Assembly: GCF_001262505.1 (NCBI RefSeq)
Contig: NZ_KQ410739.1
Span: forward strand, 112,859-176,858
From: Shinella sp. SUS2
Lineage (GTDB): Bacteria; Pseudomonadota; Alphaproteobacteria; Rhizobiales; Rhizobiaceae
Direction of reading: 5' to 3'
Length of the DNA stretch: 64,000 bases
Shown here: in pieces, positions 33,725 through 42,143 of the stretch
How the letters are laid out: each line of letters starts with the position of its first letter
How positions within the stretch are numbered: the stretch's first letter is position 1
Position numbers and translations under genes: made by a program
The notes under the pieces: generated by a model
What the model saw: only the letters and a program-made list of their open reading frames with translations
The model's database searches: none
What the model was told of the DNA's origin: nothing

Positions 33725-34852
33725 TTATGCCGCCTGTCCAACCTCCGGCCCGGCCTCCCCGGTCAGCGGGATTTCCGGTTTCATGAAGCCTGCGTCATCG
33801 CAACCGGAGGGTTCTTCCAGATTGAGTTCCCCATCGATCAGCCACCAGTCGCAATAGCGGCGATGAAGCGCCCGTGCATGGCCGGTCGTGCCGACATCCG
33901 CGAGGATTTCGATGAACCGTTCAAGCGTTACCGCCATGAAGGGCACCTTCCCGTCCTGCGGCGATGCGAGGTGCCGGACAAAGCTCGTTGCAGCGTTCTG
34001 TGCAGGTGTGTTGAGGGCCGGAGCAATGAAGAGGTGCAGCCCTTCGTCGTATAGTCCGGTCTCGATCATCGTATTGGCAAGGCACATCTGCCGGAAAAGC
34101 TGCTGGACCGGATTTGCCCGAAGGGCGGGGTTCGCCGCGTCGATGAAGAGGCCGGAGCCGGGAGCGATTTCATTATAGCGCCCGGAGAAGCGCGGCAGGG
34201 GCTCGTGCCCGCTCTCGGAATATTTGACTTCGATAGCGATGAAGCGCCGCTGCCCGGCCGGGCCAATTCCCCGAACGAGAAGATCGAAGGCCGTGCCGTC
34301 GCCGCTGAAACGAAGGTCGCCACGGCCGGGCGAATGCTCGAAAAGGATTTCGGTTACTTCCGACATGAAGCCCGGCGCGAGCGCGTCGAAAACGGCCGTT
34401 GCCGTGGCGAGATCGAGTTTCAGGGGGCCGAAGAGGTTGAAGACCAGCGGTTGGGACGACAGCAGGTTGGTCAGGAGGCGATTGTCGTCATAGGCGGCGC
34501 CCGCTTCGCGATAGATCAGTTCCCGCTTGGCGAGCCGGGCGATTGCCGGATGAATGAAGTTCGCTCCGGTCATGCCTGCCGACATAGCGATGGAGGAGCC
34601 GAGCCGGCGGGTCTTGCCTTCCTTGCCGGGATGAACGCCGATGGGCAGGTTGCGGTCTTCGCGCCAGAGGGCTTGCAGGAGCCGGGCGGCGGCGCGGAAA
34701 CGGTTGTCGGTCGGGATGAAGGCCCGGTGATGACGCAGGAGGGCTTCCGGGACGAAGGGCAGGGCGGGGATGGAGCCGAGCCCTGAAGGATCGAGGGTGG
34801 TGTGCGGCGGGACGTGAGTGTCGGCGATGGGGGAAGGTGCTGTCGATGTCAT
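33725..34852 (-). CDS. PGN_0703-like putative restriction endonuclease
   Basis: A 375-residue protein (383 from the alternative GTG at 34876). The core GDGTAFDLLVRG (D190 counted from 34852) followed by RFIAIEVKYSES (E208-V-K210) is the PD-(D/E)XK pattern of the PGN_0703 family, putative stand-alone nucleases. Neither start has a strong ribosome binding site. It is separated from the methylase operon by the recombinase remnant, so it looks like an independent island module. Confidence 0.75.
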   Translation of the reverse strand: MTSTAPSPIADTHVPPHTTLDPSGLGSIPALPFVPEALLRHHRAFIPTDNRFRAAARLLQALWREDRNLPIGVHPGKEGKTRRLGSSIAMSAGMTGANFIHPAIARLAKRELIYREAGAAYDDNRLLTNLLSSQPLVFNLFGPLKLDLATATAVFDALAPGFMSEVTEILFEHSPGRGDLRFSGDGTAFDLLVRGIGPAGQRRFIAIEVKYSESGHEPLPRFSGRYNEIAPGSGLFIDAANPALRANPVQQLFRQMCLANTMIETGLYDEGLHLFIAPALNTPAQNAATSFVRHLASPQDGKVPFMAVTLERFIEILADVGTTGHARALHRRYCDWWLIDGELNLEEPSGCDDAGFMKPEIPLTGEAGPEVGQAA

Positions 34853-35200
34853 CCAAGTGTTCCGGTTGGCGACCACGGGAGTGCGGTCCCGGATAGCTTC
34901 TCGGATGAGTGGGAGAAGTTGCCAGAGCGGAAGCGGAGCGCGCGTATCGCGTTCCGAAAGAGTGCAGAGAGAGGGAGCAGGAGGGGAGCGCAGAAGGGAA
35001 GAGGGAGTGCGCTATCGCACTTCGGGAGTGGTATTCCTGTTTCCGGAGGGGGTACTAGTGAATATCGCTGGCCGACCAGCATGTTCACAGGGCTTCGAAC
35101 GGCATCTGACATAGCGTTTGGATGCGCGAAAGGATGCGGAGAATTCTCTTCAAGAAATTGAAAAAGAACGATTATTTATACGATTATGCCGACCGTCCGA
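34853..35200. other. Intergenic region, AT-rich to the right
   Basis: About 350 bases with no convincing gene. The left part is rich in GGGAG/GGAG runs (for example 34960-35010) and the right part becomes A/T-rich from about 35145. It precedes the inverted-repeat cluster upstream of the HUH gene. Confidence 0.45.
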
Positions 35201-35293
35201 GCTGTTGCGTCTCGGCAACAGCGCCATTTTTCTTGGCCGCGATCGTGCGTGAAATGGCGCCTGAACACTATATCTGCAAGCAATCGCTTGCAG
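35201..35293. repeat. Cluster of three perfect inverted repeats upstream of the HUH gene
   Basis: GCTGTTGC/GCAACAGC with a six-base loop (35201-35222), GCGCCATTT/AAATGGCGC with a 22-base loop (35221-35260) and CTGCAAGC/GCTTGCAG with a four-base loop (35274-35293). They fill the A/T-rich gap ending 48 bases before the HUH protein start. They could be its nick site/origin, or operators. Confidence 0.55.
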
Positions 35294-35341
35294 CGAAAAC
35301 GCCCCAAGTGTGATTGCGATCAAAATGGAGATGTATGTCCG

Positions 35342-36292
35342 ATGACATATCAAGATCGATCGCAAGATTTCCTAACAGTTTCAACTGCCGAATATAGCTC
35401 CGTTGTCGAGGTTGACTTCGATTCCTTCGAACCGGGCGGCGCTACCGAACACCTTTTCAACGTTCCGGTTTCCACAAAAGATCGTTCCCGTCATCGGCGG
35501 ACGTTGCTCGTGGACGAGCCGCGACGGCTCTACAACGCAATGTCGTTCCTGACGTGGAAGACCGGACTTTGCTTCAATGCGCACGTCACGCTGACGGCCT
35601 CCGGGCTCGGCTTTCCTGATTATAGGGAATTTCTAGCTCAAATGCCGCATTGGCATAAGGAAATGAATCGATGCCTTTTTGATGGGTGGCGCAAGGCGGC
35701 CGAGCGGAGCCGGCAAGATGGGCAAGCGCGGCGCGTCACTCGCCGTGACTTGGATAGGGTGGATCATCCTCACTATTGGATAGGGGGCGTGGAATATGCC
35801 CGCAATCAGGGTGTCCACGTGCATGTGCTATGCGTCGTCCCCAAGCATGCCGTCAAAGCTTTTGAGGAGAAGACGTGGGCATGGTGGCGCATGAAATCGC
35901 CTGGCACAGCTCAAGAAAATGGCATTGCGTTTCGGATCAAGCATCCCTCGTATGCCAAAGGACAGTATGAGCGGCAGGTCGAACTTTTCCGGTACATTGT
36001 CAAAACCACCGACGAACACGCCATTATGCGTGGCCAGAAAGACCCGATCTGGACGGCACGTGAAATCTTCAAACCCCATCCCAATGACTGCACGCCAGTG
36101 CAAATCGAAGCCGGTCAGCTATGCGGGATCACCCACCGTCTAAACGAGACTGAGCAGAAACTTGCCGACTTTACCTCTCGGTATGCCGAAGGTCGTTTCG
36201 AGGAGGTATACAGCGGTTGGGAGATTGGTGAGCGCGAACGGCAGGAGGCGCGGCGTCGGCAGCGTGTGTTGCTGGAAACGCTCCAGATTTGA
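35342..36292 (+). CDS. HUH-type Rep-like protein
   Basis: A 316-residue protein. GLCFNAHVTLTASG (about 75-88) resembles motif 1 of rolling-circle initiators, and GVHVHVLCVV (H159-V-H161) is the HUH metal motif. Y218 in FRYIVKTT is a candidate nicking tyrosine, though the exact catalytic tyrosine is uncertain. Similar proteins initiate replication of small phages or plasmids, or nick DNA for transfer. ATG at 35342 is used, with GGAG 12 bases upstream; the upstream extension of the frame crosses the inverted repeats and is not protein-like. Confidence 0.7.
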   Translation: MTYQDRSQDFLTVSTAEYSSVVEVDFDSFEPGGATEHLFNVPVSTKDRSRHRRTLLVDEPRRLYNAMSFLTWKTGLCFNAHVTLTASGLGFPDYREFLAQMPHWHKEMNRCLFDGWRKAAERSRQDGQARRVTRRDLDRVDHPHYWIGGVEYARNQGVHVHVLCVVPKHAVKAFEEKTWAWWRMKSPGTAQENGIAFRIKHPSYAKGQYERQVELFRYIVKTTDEHAIMRGQKDPIWTAREIFKPHPNDCTPVQIEAGQLCGITHRLNETEQKLADFTSRYAEGRFEEVYSGWEIGERERQEARRRQRVLLETLQI

Positions 36293-36423
36293 TTTTGGAA
36301 CGTTAAGGCAAGGGGCGTGAACGAGTGGCCCTGAAATAACGAATGAGCCCAAGAGGTTAGACTTCCACTTGGGCTCTGGATTTTGAATGCAGTTGGAAAC
36401 GCGATTCCGGGATCGTCAGAAGC

Positions 36424-36744
36424 CTAACAGGTCGCGAACTCGCCTTCGTGATCGCAGCGATCGATGATGAAGTCCTGGGGGGTGTCCACTGACTGAGTGG
36501 GTTTGTTGGAGATGAGTCCGGCGTCCCGCAGCAGGCGAATGAAGGCAGGTAGACCTTGTTCCTGCCGGCGTTTCAAATCGCCATCCACCATAATTGTGCC
36601 CGTTGCAGGCCAGAAATTGAATGCGTGGACTTTGATATGAAATCCGGTTTTCTGCTCGAATGGGGCTCCCGCACGCTGCAATGCGGCTGTTGCCTCTTGC
36701 ATGGTGGCTTTCCGGTCCGGGCGGGAATGAAAGGTCGCAGTCAT
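36424..36744 (-). CDS. Small hypothetical protein
   Basis: A 106-residue protein (MTATFHSRPDRKATMQEATA; GFHIKVHAFNFWPATGTIMV; RRQEQGLPAFIRLLRDAGLI). No signal or membrane segment. Family not recognised; it looks like a real accessory gene by its coherent amphipathic text, and it lies convergent with the HUH gene. A purine-rich GGGAGG tract at 36790-36880 separates it from the integrase end. Confidence 0.6.
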   Translation of the reverse strand: MTATFHSRPDRKATMQEATAALQRAGAPFEQKTGFHIKVHAFNFWPATGTIMVDGDLKRRQEQGLPAFIRLLRDAGLISNKPTQSVDTPQDFIIDRCDHEGEFATC

Positions 36745-36998
36745 TGGAAACTCCTAGCACTTTGGTTTCCCTGCCGGGGTCCTGCTGATTGTCCTTGGAA
36801 AGGGAGGGAGCAGAGGGAGGGAAGGATTGGAGAGGGTAGGATCGGATGGGAGGAAGGATCGATGGGATCGATCTTTCATCCCCCCGCGCGATAAAGTGAG
36901 GTGCAGTCAGTTTCGTCAGATGAAAATCGCGCCAGACCTGGAGCGTTTTACGGCACTGTCCGTAGGGTTGGCGCGAGCCTAGTTTGGACGCGCTACGT

Positions 36999-38735
36999 CT
37001 AGTCAGGGACATACAGATGCGAGAAATCCAGCGGTGGCCGCATAATCTCGACGGCCGCCGACAACTGGCGCAAAGATGAGCCTTTGGTATAACGGGCGGT
37101 CTCGCCCTTCGTGCTATGGCCGGTAAGGTGGTCGATTACCATGTCCTTGACGTCCGCCTGATGAAGGCATGTCGTGACCGTGTGCCGAAGAGAATGAAAA
37201 TTGAGCTTCTTTCGGTAAAGACCGATCTGTTTGCGGTAACGCGTGAACCATTTCGAGAAAGCGTGGCCAAGCTTATCGTCAGCGCCGCCCGGTTTGAGTT
37301 GAGGAAACAGCGCGTATGAACGACTTCCGAAGCCTTCGACGTACTTGAGAAACCCGAGCCGGATCAACTCCGAATGGACCGGCACCTTCCGCACCGCGTT
37401 CCTATTTTTGAGTTGGCGCGGTGGCCGGTCGTTGAGGTCGAAATAGGCAATGCCGTTTTCTTCGAGAATGTCATCGGTTCGAAGCTGGCAGATTTCTTCG
37501 AGCCTCATTCCGCTGAACAGAGTGATAAGTGGAACCCAGAACTTATCATCCCGAATGATTTTATCGCCTTTGGTGTCTCGCTCCCGTTCGCTTATGCAGC
37601 CCGTCCAAACAGGTGAGGAAAACAATGCTTTGAGTTCATCCGCCTCCCACATGTCGGTGTCTTTATGAGCCGGTTGGGAGGTTGAAAACTTGAAGCCCGT
37701 AAAGATGTTTTCAGAAACATCGCCGCCAGCCAGGGCGTCCGACCACAATTTAGAGGCGGCAGAGAAATGTCGCTTAATGGTCTTCTGCGTCAAAGGTTCG
37801 GACTTGTCTTTTTGTGGTGACGCCTCGTATTTCGCAATAATTTCAAAGGGGTTTAGATCACGGTATAGCGCGGCCTTTCCGTAGTCGTAAGGCATCCTTT
37901 CGAGTGTTTTACGAAACGTCGCAGCATCCGCGCGTCGGTAGTCGACAATCGGGCGGTCGCCGCATATCGCTGCAAACAATCGATAGGTCGCACTTGCCTG
38001 ATTGGCCATCTGCTGCCGCCAGTCGCCACGCACTACCTGTGTTTTGATGAAGTCGGGAAAGATAGTGGAAAAAGCTGGCCCGGCCTGTGCGGTCGGTGCT
38101 GCCGGTTCGGTTTTTGGCGATGGCGGTACTGATACGGGCGAAGCGGCTGAGGCCTCCTCGCGAAGGACGCGGGTCAGCAGTTTGTCCTTCGGCTCGAAAT
38201 TGAAGTCGCCTTCATATCGTGCCGCCAAGGCGTTCGAGAGGTCGATACCGGCGCGATGGACGGCCTCGGCGCATTGATATTGTTCTTCGCTAGTAAGCTC
38301 CGGCCACTTCAAGCCTTGGAGTCTTGCCGCTCCAATAGCGGTCCAGCTTCCGCCATGCAGTGCATTCGCACCGAGTTCTTTGCGAATGTTGTCAGCCGTG
38401 GTGCGCCAATGTTCTGCGCGGGCGACACGCTGCTCCTCCGACATGAAACGACCTTTGGCTCGGTGAGACCTCTCCTGTCGCAGAATGAGACTATAAAAAT
38501 CCTGCACGAGGCGGGCGAGTTGATCGTCTGAGAGCATAGGATTTAGGCGAGCCAGTTCAAAGAGTTGTTCTGATTCCCCGTATAGCCGATCCGAAAGCAG
38601 CCGTGCAGTCTTCGCGTTGCAACTTCCGAGGCTGCGGACCAGTTCGCGCCTGCCGATACGCTCCCGAAGCTCGACTGGTACGGCTCGTCGGAAATGATAG
38701 GTTCCGCCTCGGCGGACGACGTTCGATATTGCCAA
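36999..38735 (-). CDS. Tyrosine-type site-specific integrase
   Basis: A 578-residue recombinase. The catalytic domain shows the arginine in SGMRLEEICQL, HSLRHTV, the GH of DHLTGHST, and the nucleophile Y549 in ARYTKG. The N-terminal part (NVVRRGGTYHFRRAVPVELRERIGRREL) is the usual DUF6538-like arm-binding region of rhizobial island integrases. The start is TTG at 38735. It lies 113 bases from tRNA-Gln and should integrate and excise the island at the 17-bp core. Confidence 0.92.
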   Translation of the reverse strand: MAISNVVRRGGTYHFRRAVPVELRERIGRRELVRSLGSCNAKTARLLSDRLYGESEQLFELARLNPMLSDDQLARLVQDFYSLILRQERSHRAKGRFMSEEQRVARAEHWRTTADNIRKELGANALHGGSWTAIGAARLQGLKWPELTSEEQYQCAEAVHRAGIDLSNALAARYEGDFNFEPKDKLLTRVLREEASAASPVSVPPSPKTEPAAPTAQAGPAFSTIFPDFIKTQVVRGDWRQQMANQASATYRLFAAICGDRPIVDYRRADAATFRKTLERMPYDYGKAALYRDLNPFEIIAKYEASPQKDKSEPLTQKTIKRHFSAASKLWSDALAGGDVSENIFTGFKFSTSQPAHKDTDMWEADELKALFSSPVWTGCISERERDTKGDKIIRDDKFWVPLITLFSGMRLEEICQLRTDDILEENGIAYFDLNDRPPRQLKNRNAVRKVPVHSELIRLGFLKYVEGFGSRSYALFPQLKPGGADDKLGHAFSKWFTRYRKQIGLYRKKLNFHSLRHTVTTCLHQADVKDMVIDHLTGHSTKGETARYTKGSSLRQLSAAVEIMRPPLDFSHLYVPD

Positions 38736-38848
38736 GGGTTCCGCCAGCCGCCGTGAGGCGGTTTGTAGCAGCGGATTGTAGCAAAATGCCGTTATCCGCC
38801 GACGTTGGCGTGAGGCATTTGAACGATTTCAGTGAGTTAGGAGGAAGA

Positions 38849-38865
38849 TGGCTGGGGAACCTGGA
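38849..38865 (+). repeat. tRNA-side attachment-site copy
   Basis: The last 17 nucleotides of tRNA-Gln (complement, with CCA), identical to 19779-19795. Crossover within this core keeps the tRNA gene intact. Confidence 0.88.
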
Positions 38866-38922
38866 TTCGAACCAAGATTAACGGAGTCAGAGTCCGTCGT
38901 TCTACCGTTGAACTATTCCCCA
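38849..38922 (-). tRNA. tRNA-Gln (anticodon CTG)
   Basis: The complement of 38849-38922 gives TGGGGAATAG at the 5' end, a D-arm, the anticodon arm ACGGA-CTCTGAC-TCCGT (anticodon CTG), the T-arm GGTTCGAATCC and the acceptor end with encoded CCA. The 3' 17 bases are the island attachment core. Confidence 0.95.
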
Positions 38923-39159
38923 GCAGGGGCGAAACCGGCTTGGCCGGTGCCTGTGAGGCGGGCTTATAAACAAACGGCGGCGAGATGCAAATGGTTTTTT
39001 CGGGAAAATGCAGCCGGCGTGTCCGAGGCCCGTGCATCGCGGTTTCGTCATAAAAAGAATTTGGCGAACGGGCCGGGCGCTGGTAATGTCGCGGCAACGA
39101 AGATCGAGAGAGCGCCTGCTTGCAGCTTTAAAGCTTTGCGCGGCGCCATAGGCAGTAAC

Positions 39160-40698
39160 GTGAACGACCCCGACAGCGGCTTGAAGCCGCCCGTTTCCGG
39201 GGCGCGAGATGCGGGCGATGCGGGGCGACCGAAGCGGTCGCGCCGACGCAAGGGCAAGCAGAAGGGCGCTACAGGTCCCTCTGCCGTTTCCCTGTCCGCA
39301 GGCCAGGCGGCCGGTTCGTCCGGATCGGCTGAGCGCCCCAAGGCCAGCGAAGGTGGTGATACCGCGCGCAGGAACAAGCGTCGTCGGCGCGGCAAGGGTG
39401 CTGGCGGCGAGAACGTGCGCCCGCTTGCCCCCGTCGGCCAGCGGGAAGCCTCCCGCGAGGACCCGCGTCAGGCGGAAGGCCGCAGGAACCGTCGCAAGCA
39501 TCGCGGCAAGAAGGCCGGCGCGCGCACCGTGCCCGTCGCCGCCGAGGCGACGGTCCTGCATCCCGCGGCCGAACAGGCCCTGGAGGCGCGGTCCACCCCC
39601 CATGCTCCGGAGACGCAATCCGCCCCGCGCCCGGCCGAGCGCGAAGGCTATGACGCGCCGCTCTATGCCGCGCTCGACCTTGGCACCAACAATTGCCGCC
39701 TTCTCATCGCCCAGCCGACGCGCCCCGGCCAGTTCCGGGTTGTCGATGCCTTTTCGCGCATCGTGCGCCTCGGCGAAGGGCTTGCGGCGAGCGGCCGGCT
39801 GTCCGACGAGGCGATGGACCGCTCCGTCGAGGCCCTGAAGGTCTGCGCGGCCAAGCTGAAGAACCGCAACATCCGCCGCGCCCGGCTGATCGCCACAGAG
39901 GCCTGCCGCGCGGCGGTCAACGGCGAGGCGTTCCTGGAGCGGGTTCGGCAGGAGACGGGGCTCGACCTCGAGATCATCAACCGCGAGACCGAAGCGCGGC
40001 TTGCCGTGTCCGGCTGCTCCTCGCTGGTCGGGCGCGAGGCGAAATCCGTCGTGCTCTTCGATATCGGCGGCGGCTCCTCGGAAATCGCGGTCATCCGCAT
40101 CGGCGACAATCGCTCCAGCCGGCTTGCCAACCACATCACGCACTGGACCTCGCTGCCGGTCGGCGTCGTCACGCTGTCCGAACGCCACGGCGGGCGCGAC
40201 GTGACGCCGGAGAGCTTTGCGGGCATGGTGTCGGAGGTCGAGACCATGCTGGCGGGCTTCGATTGCCCTGGCGATGTCGTGCGCGCGGCGCCGGAGGATT
40301 TCCACCTCATTGGCACGTCCGGCACGGTGACGACGCTGGCGGGCGTGCATCTCGACCTGCCGCGCTACGACCGGCGCCGGGTGGACGGCGTCTGGCTTTC
40401 GGACGACGAGGTGACGGCCATGCAGGCGCGCCTTCTCTCCTGGGATTTTTCCGCCCGCGCGGCCAATCCCTGCATCGGGCCGGACAGGGCGGATCTCGTG
40501 CTCGCCGGCTGCGCCATCCTGGAGGCGATCCGCAAGCGCTGGCCATCGCGCCGCATGCGCGTTGCCGACCGGGGCCTGCGCGAAGGCCTGCTCACCGACA
40601 TGATGGCCGATGACGGCGTCTGGCGCCGCGGCCGCCACCGCCGCAACCAGCGCGGCGGCCCTCGCAACCCGGCAAAGCCCGAAGGACAGGCGTCATGA
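39160..40698 (+). CDS. ppx: Ppx/GppA phosphatase family protein with basic N-terminal extension
   Basis: A 512-residue protein from GTG 39160; upstream extension of the frame would run through the tRNA. Residues ~163-490 are the actin-like Ppx/GppA domain (AALDLGTNNCRLLIAQ, IATEACRAAVNG, VLFDIGGGSSEIA, HLIGTSGTVTTLAG), which hydrolyses polyphosphate or (p)ppGpp. The first ~160 residues are low-complexity and very basic (KRSRRRKGKQKG, RRNKRRRRGKG), probably disordered and able to bind RNA or polyphosphate. The stop overlaps rlmE by four bases, giving a ppx-rlmE-VOC operon. Confidence 0.88.
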   Translation: MNDPDSGLKPPVSGARDAGDAGRPKRSRRRKGKQKGATGPSAVSLSAGQAAGSSGSAERPKASEGGDTARRNKRRRRGKGAGGENVRPLAPVGQREASREDPRQAEGRRNRRKHRGKKAGARTVPVAAEATVLHPAAEQALEARSTPHAPETQSAPRPAEREGYDAPLYAALDLGTNNCRLLIAQPTRPGQFRVVDAFSRIVRLGEGLAASGRLSDEAMDRSVEALKVCAAKLKNRNIRRARLIATEACRAAVNGEAFLERVRQETGLDLEIINRETEARLAVSGCSSLVGREAKSVVLFDIGGGSSEIAVIRIGDNRSSRLANHITHWTSLPVGVVTLSERHGGRDVTPESFAGMVSEVETMLAGFDCPGDVVRAAPEDFHLIGTSGTVTTLAGVHLDLPRYDRRRVDGVWLSDDEVTAMQARLLSWDFSARAANPCIGPDRADLVLAGCAILEAIRKRWPSRRMRVADRGLREGLLTDMMADDGVWRRGRHRRNQRGGPRNPAKPEGQAS

Positions 40699-41411
40699 CC
40701 AAGCCCCCCATCGGCCGCAAGCTCGGCCAGAAGGTCAAGAAGGGCAAGCTCAAGGCCTCCTCGCGCCGCTGGCTCGAGCGCCATATCAACGATCCCTATG
40801 TGCAGCGCGCCAAGCTGGAGGGCTATCGCGCCCGGGCGGCCTTCAAGCTGCTGGAGATCGACGAGAAGCACAACATCCTCGCCGGCGCGAAGCGCATCAT
40901 CGACCTTGGTGCGGCACCCGGCAGCTGGTCGCAGATCGCCGCCAAGGTGACCGGCTCGACCGATGCCGATCCGCGCGTCGCGGCCATCGATTTCCTGGAA
41001 ATGGACCCCTTGCCGGGCGTCAGCATCCTCCAGATGGACTTTCTCGAGCCCGATGCGCCGGAAAAGCTGATCGCGGCGGTCGGCGGCACGCCGAACCTCG
41101 TCGTCTCGGACATGGCCGCGCCGACGACCGGCCATCGCCAGACGGATCACCTGCGCACCATGCATCTGTGCGAGGTTGCCGCGCATTTCGCCGTGGAGGT
41201 GCTGGCGGAAGGCGGCCACTTCCTGGCAAAGACCTTCCAGGGCGGCACCGAGCGCGAGCTGCTCAACATGCTCAAGCAGAATTTCAAGCAGGTCATCCAT
41301 GTGAAGCCCGGCGCCTCGCGTGCCGAATCGGTGGAAATGTTCCTGCTCGCCAAGGGCTTCAAGGGGCGCAAGGCGAAGGATGAGGCAGGTGAAGAGGATG
41401 CGGACGCCTGA
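40695..41411 (+). CDS. rlmE: 23S rRNA 2'-O-methyltransferase (U2552)
   Basis: A 238-residue RrmJ/FtsJ-type SAM enzyme that methylates the A-loop of 23S rRNA. Motif I is IIDLGAAPGSWSQ. The K-D-K-E catalytic set is visible in RAAFKLLEI, VVSDMAAP, FLAKTFQGG and RAESVEMFL. The N-terminal ~30 residues are lysine-rich. It overlaps the Ppx-like gene (ATGA) and its stop overlaps the next start (TGATG). Confidence 0.95.
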   Translation: MTKPPIGRKLGQKVKKGKLKASSRRWLERHINDPYVQRAKLEGYRARAAFKLLEIDEKHNILAGAKRIIDLGAAPGSWSQIAAKVTGSTDADPRVAAIDFLEMDPLPGVSILQMDFLEPDAPEKLIAAVGGTPNLVVSDMAAPTTGHRQTDHLRTMHLCEVAAHFAVEVLAEGGHFLAKTFQGGTERELLNMLKQNFKQVIHVKPGASRAESVEMFLLAKGFKGRKAKDEAGEEDADA

Positions 41412-41794
41412 TGCTGCTCTACACCACCGTCGGCACGAACGATCTGGATCATGCCGGCCGCTTCTATGACGCGGTCCTGCCGCTGCTCGGCTATGCCAGG
41501 CAGAAGCAGGCGCCGGGTGAGATCGGCTATGCGGCGGAGGGCGACGTGCGCTGCCGCTTCTGGGTGGTCGAGCCGTTCAACCGCGAACCCGCCACCTTCG
41601 GCAACGGCGTGACCATCGCGCTTGTCGCCCCGACCCGCGCGGCCGTCGATGCCTTCCACGCCGCGGCCCTAGCTGCCGGCGGCAGCGATGAAGGCGCTCC
41701 CGGCCTGCGCCCGTTCCACGCCACCTTCTACGCCGCCTTCATCCGCGACCCCGACGGCAACAAACTCGCCGCCGTCTGCGAGCAGGCCGAATAG
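41411..41794 (+). CDS. VOC/glyoxalase family protein
   Basis: A 127-residue single VOC-fold protein (MLLYTTVGTNDLDHAGRFYD, FHATFYAAFIRDPDGNKLAA) that probably binds a metal and a small substrate. Its start overlaps the rlmE stop by one base, so it is translated from the same message. Substrate unknown. Confidence 0.88.
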   Translation: MLLYTTVGTNDLDHAGRFYDAVLPLLGYARQKQAPGEIGYAAEGDVRCRFWVVEPFNREPATFGNGVTIALVAPTRAAVDAFHAAALAAGGSDEGAPGLRPFHATFYAAFIRDPDGNKLAAVCEQAE

Positions 41795-41846
41795 CCCGCG
41801 CCGGGCCGGAAGTCTCCGACCACTCGATATATTCCAGCAACCCGCC

Positions 41847-41943
41847 GTTTTCCCATGCTTCCGCGAGGGAGGCGACAAGCGCCTCTGTCCGGATCTCGTA
41901 CTCGTGCCGCAGTTTCAATCCACGCCTCCGTGAGGGAGGCGAC
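41847..41943 (-). CRISPR. Two-repeat remnant of a type I-C-like CRISPR array
   Basis: A 32-base repeat beginning GTTTCAATCCACGCC and ending GAGGGAGGCGAC lies at 41912-41943. Its complement ends in GTGGATTGAAAC, the form of type I-C repeats, with an internal palindrome (GCCTCC/GGAGGC). A shorter, degenerate copy ends with the same GAGGGAGGCGAC at 41847-41876. The 35-base interval 41877-41911 has normal spacer length. Read on the minus strand, the degenerate copy is the trailer-end repeat. No cas gene is present in the window, and 41795-42143 holds nothing else. Confidence 0.7.
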
Positions 41944-42143
41944 TGGGGTAGGTTTAGTGCATTGTTCGCACGGACAAAAGATGGGGGCTGGTGCGGATGG
42001 GCGGGTGCGGCGCGCCTTTTTGCGTCGGGGTGAGAGCGGCTGAGGCAGCGGAACCAAAAACGTCAAGAAGATAGGGCAGGTGCGAACCTGCCGGGGATTT
42101 GCGGCACGCTTGGGGTTCGCGCCGGTTTGCGGGTGGGGGCGGG

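Larger units (their letters stand above)
19779..38865. mobile_element. Integrated genomic island at tRNA-Gln(CTG)
   Basis: The 17-bp sequence TGGCTGGGGAACCTGGA occurs exactly at 19779-19795 and at 38849-38865, where it is the 3' end of tRNA-Gln including CCA. A tyrosine integrase (36999-38735) sits directly beside the tRNA. The enclosed ~19 kb is visibly less G+C-biased and made of defence-like and unknown genes, unlike the flanks. It carries an HUH Rep-like protein but no recognised conjugation or phage structural genes. It is therefore best called an integrative element or defence island of unknown transfer route. Confidence 0.88.

Noticed and set aside
38902..40638. Minus-strand 578-codon frame opposite the Ppx-like gene
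   Set aside because: Antisense to clear Ppx motifs, amino-acid text is Arg/Ala-rich and unstructured, and no ribosome binding site.
41795..41846. A third CRISPR repeat upstream of the degenerate one
   Set aside because: Only a weak GTCTCCGAC resemblance at 41812-41820 with wrong spacing; not enough to call a repeat.
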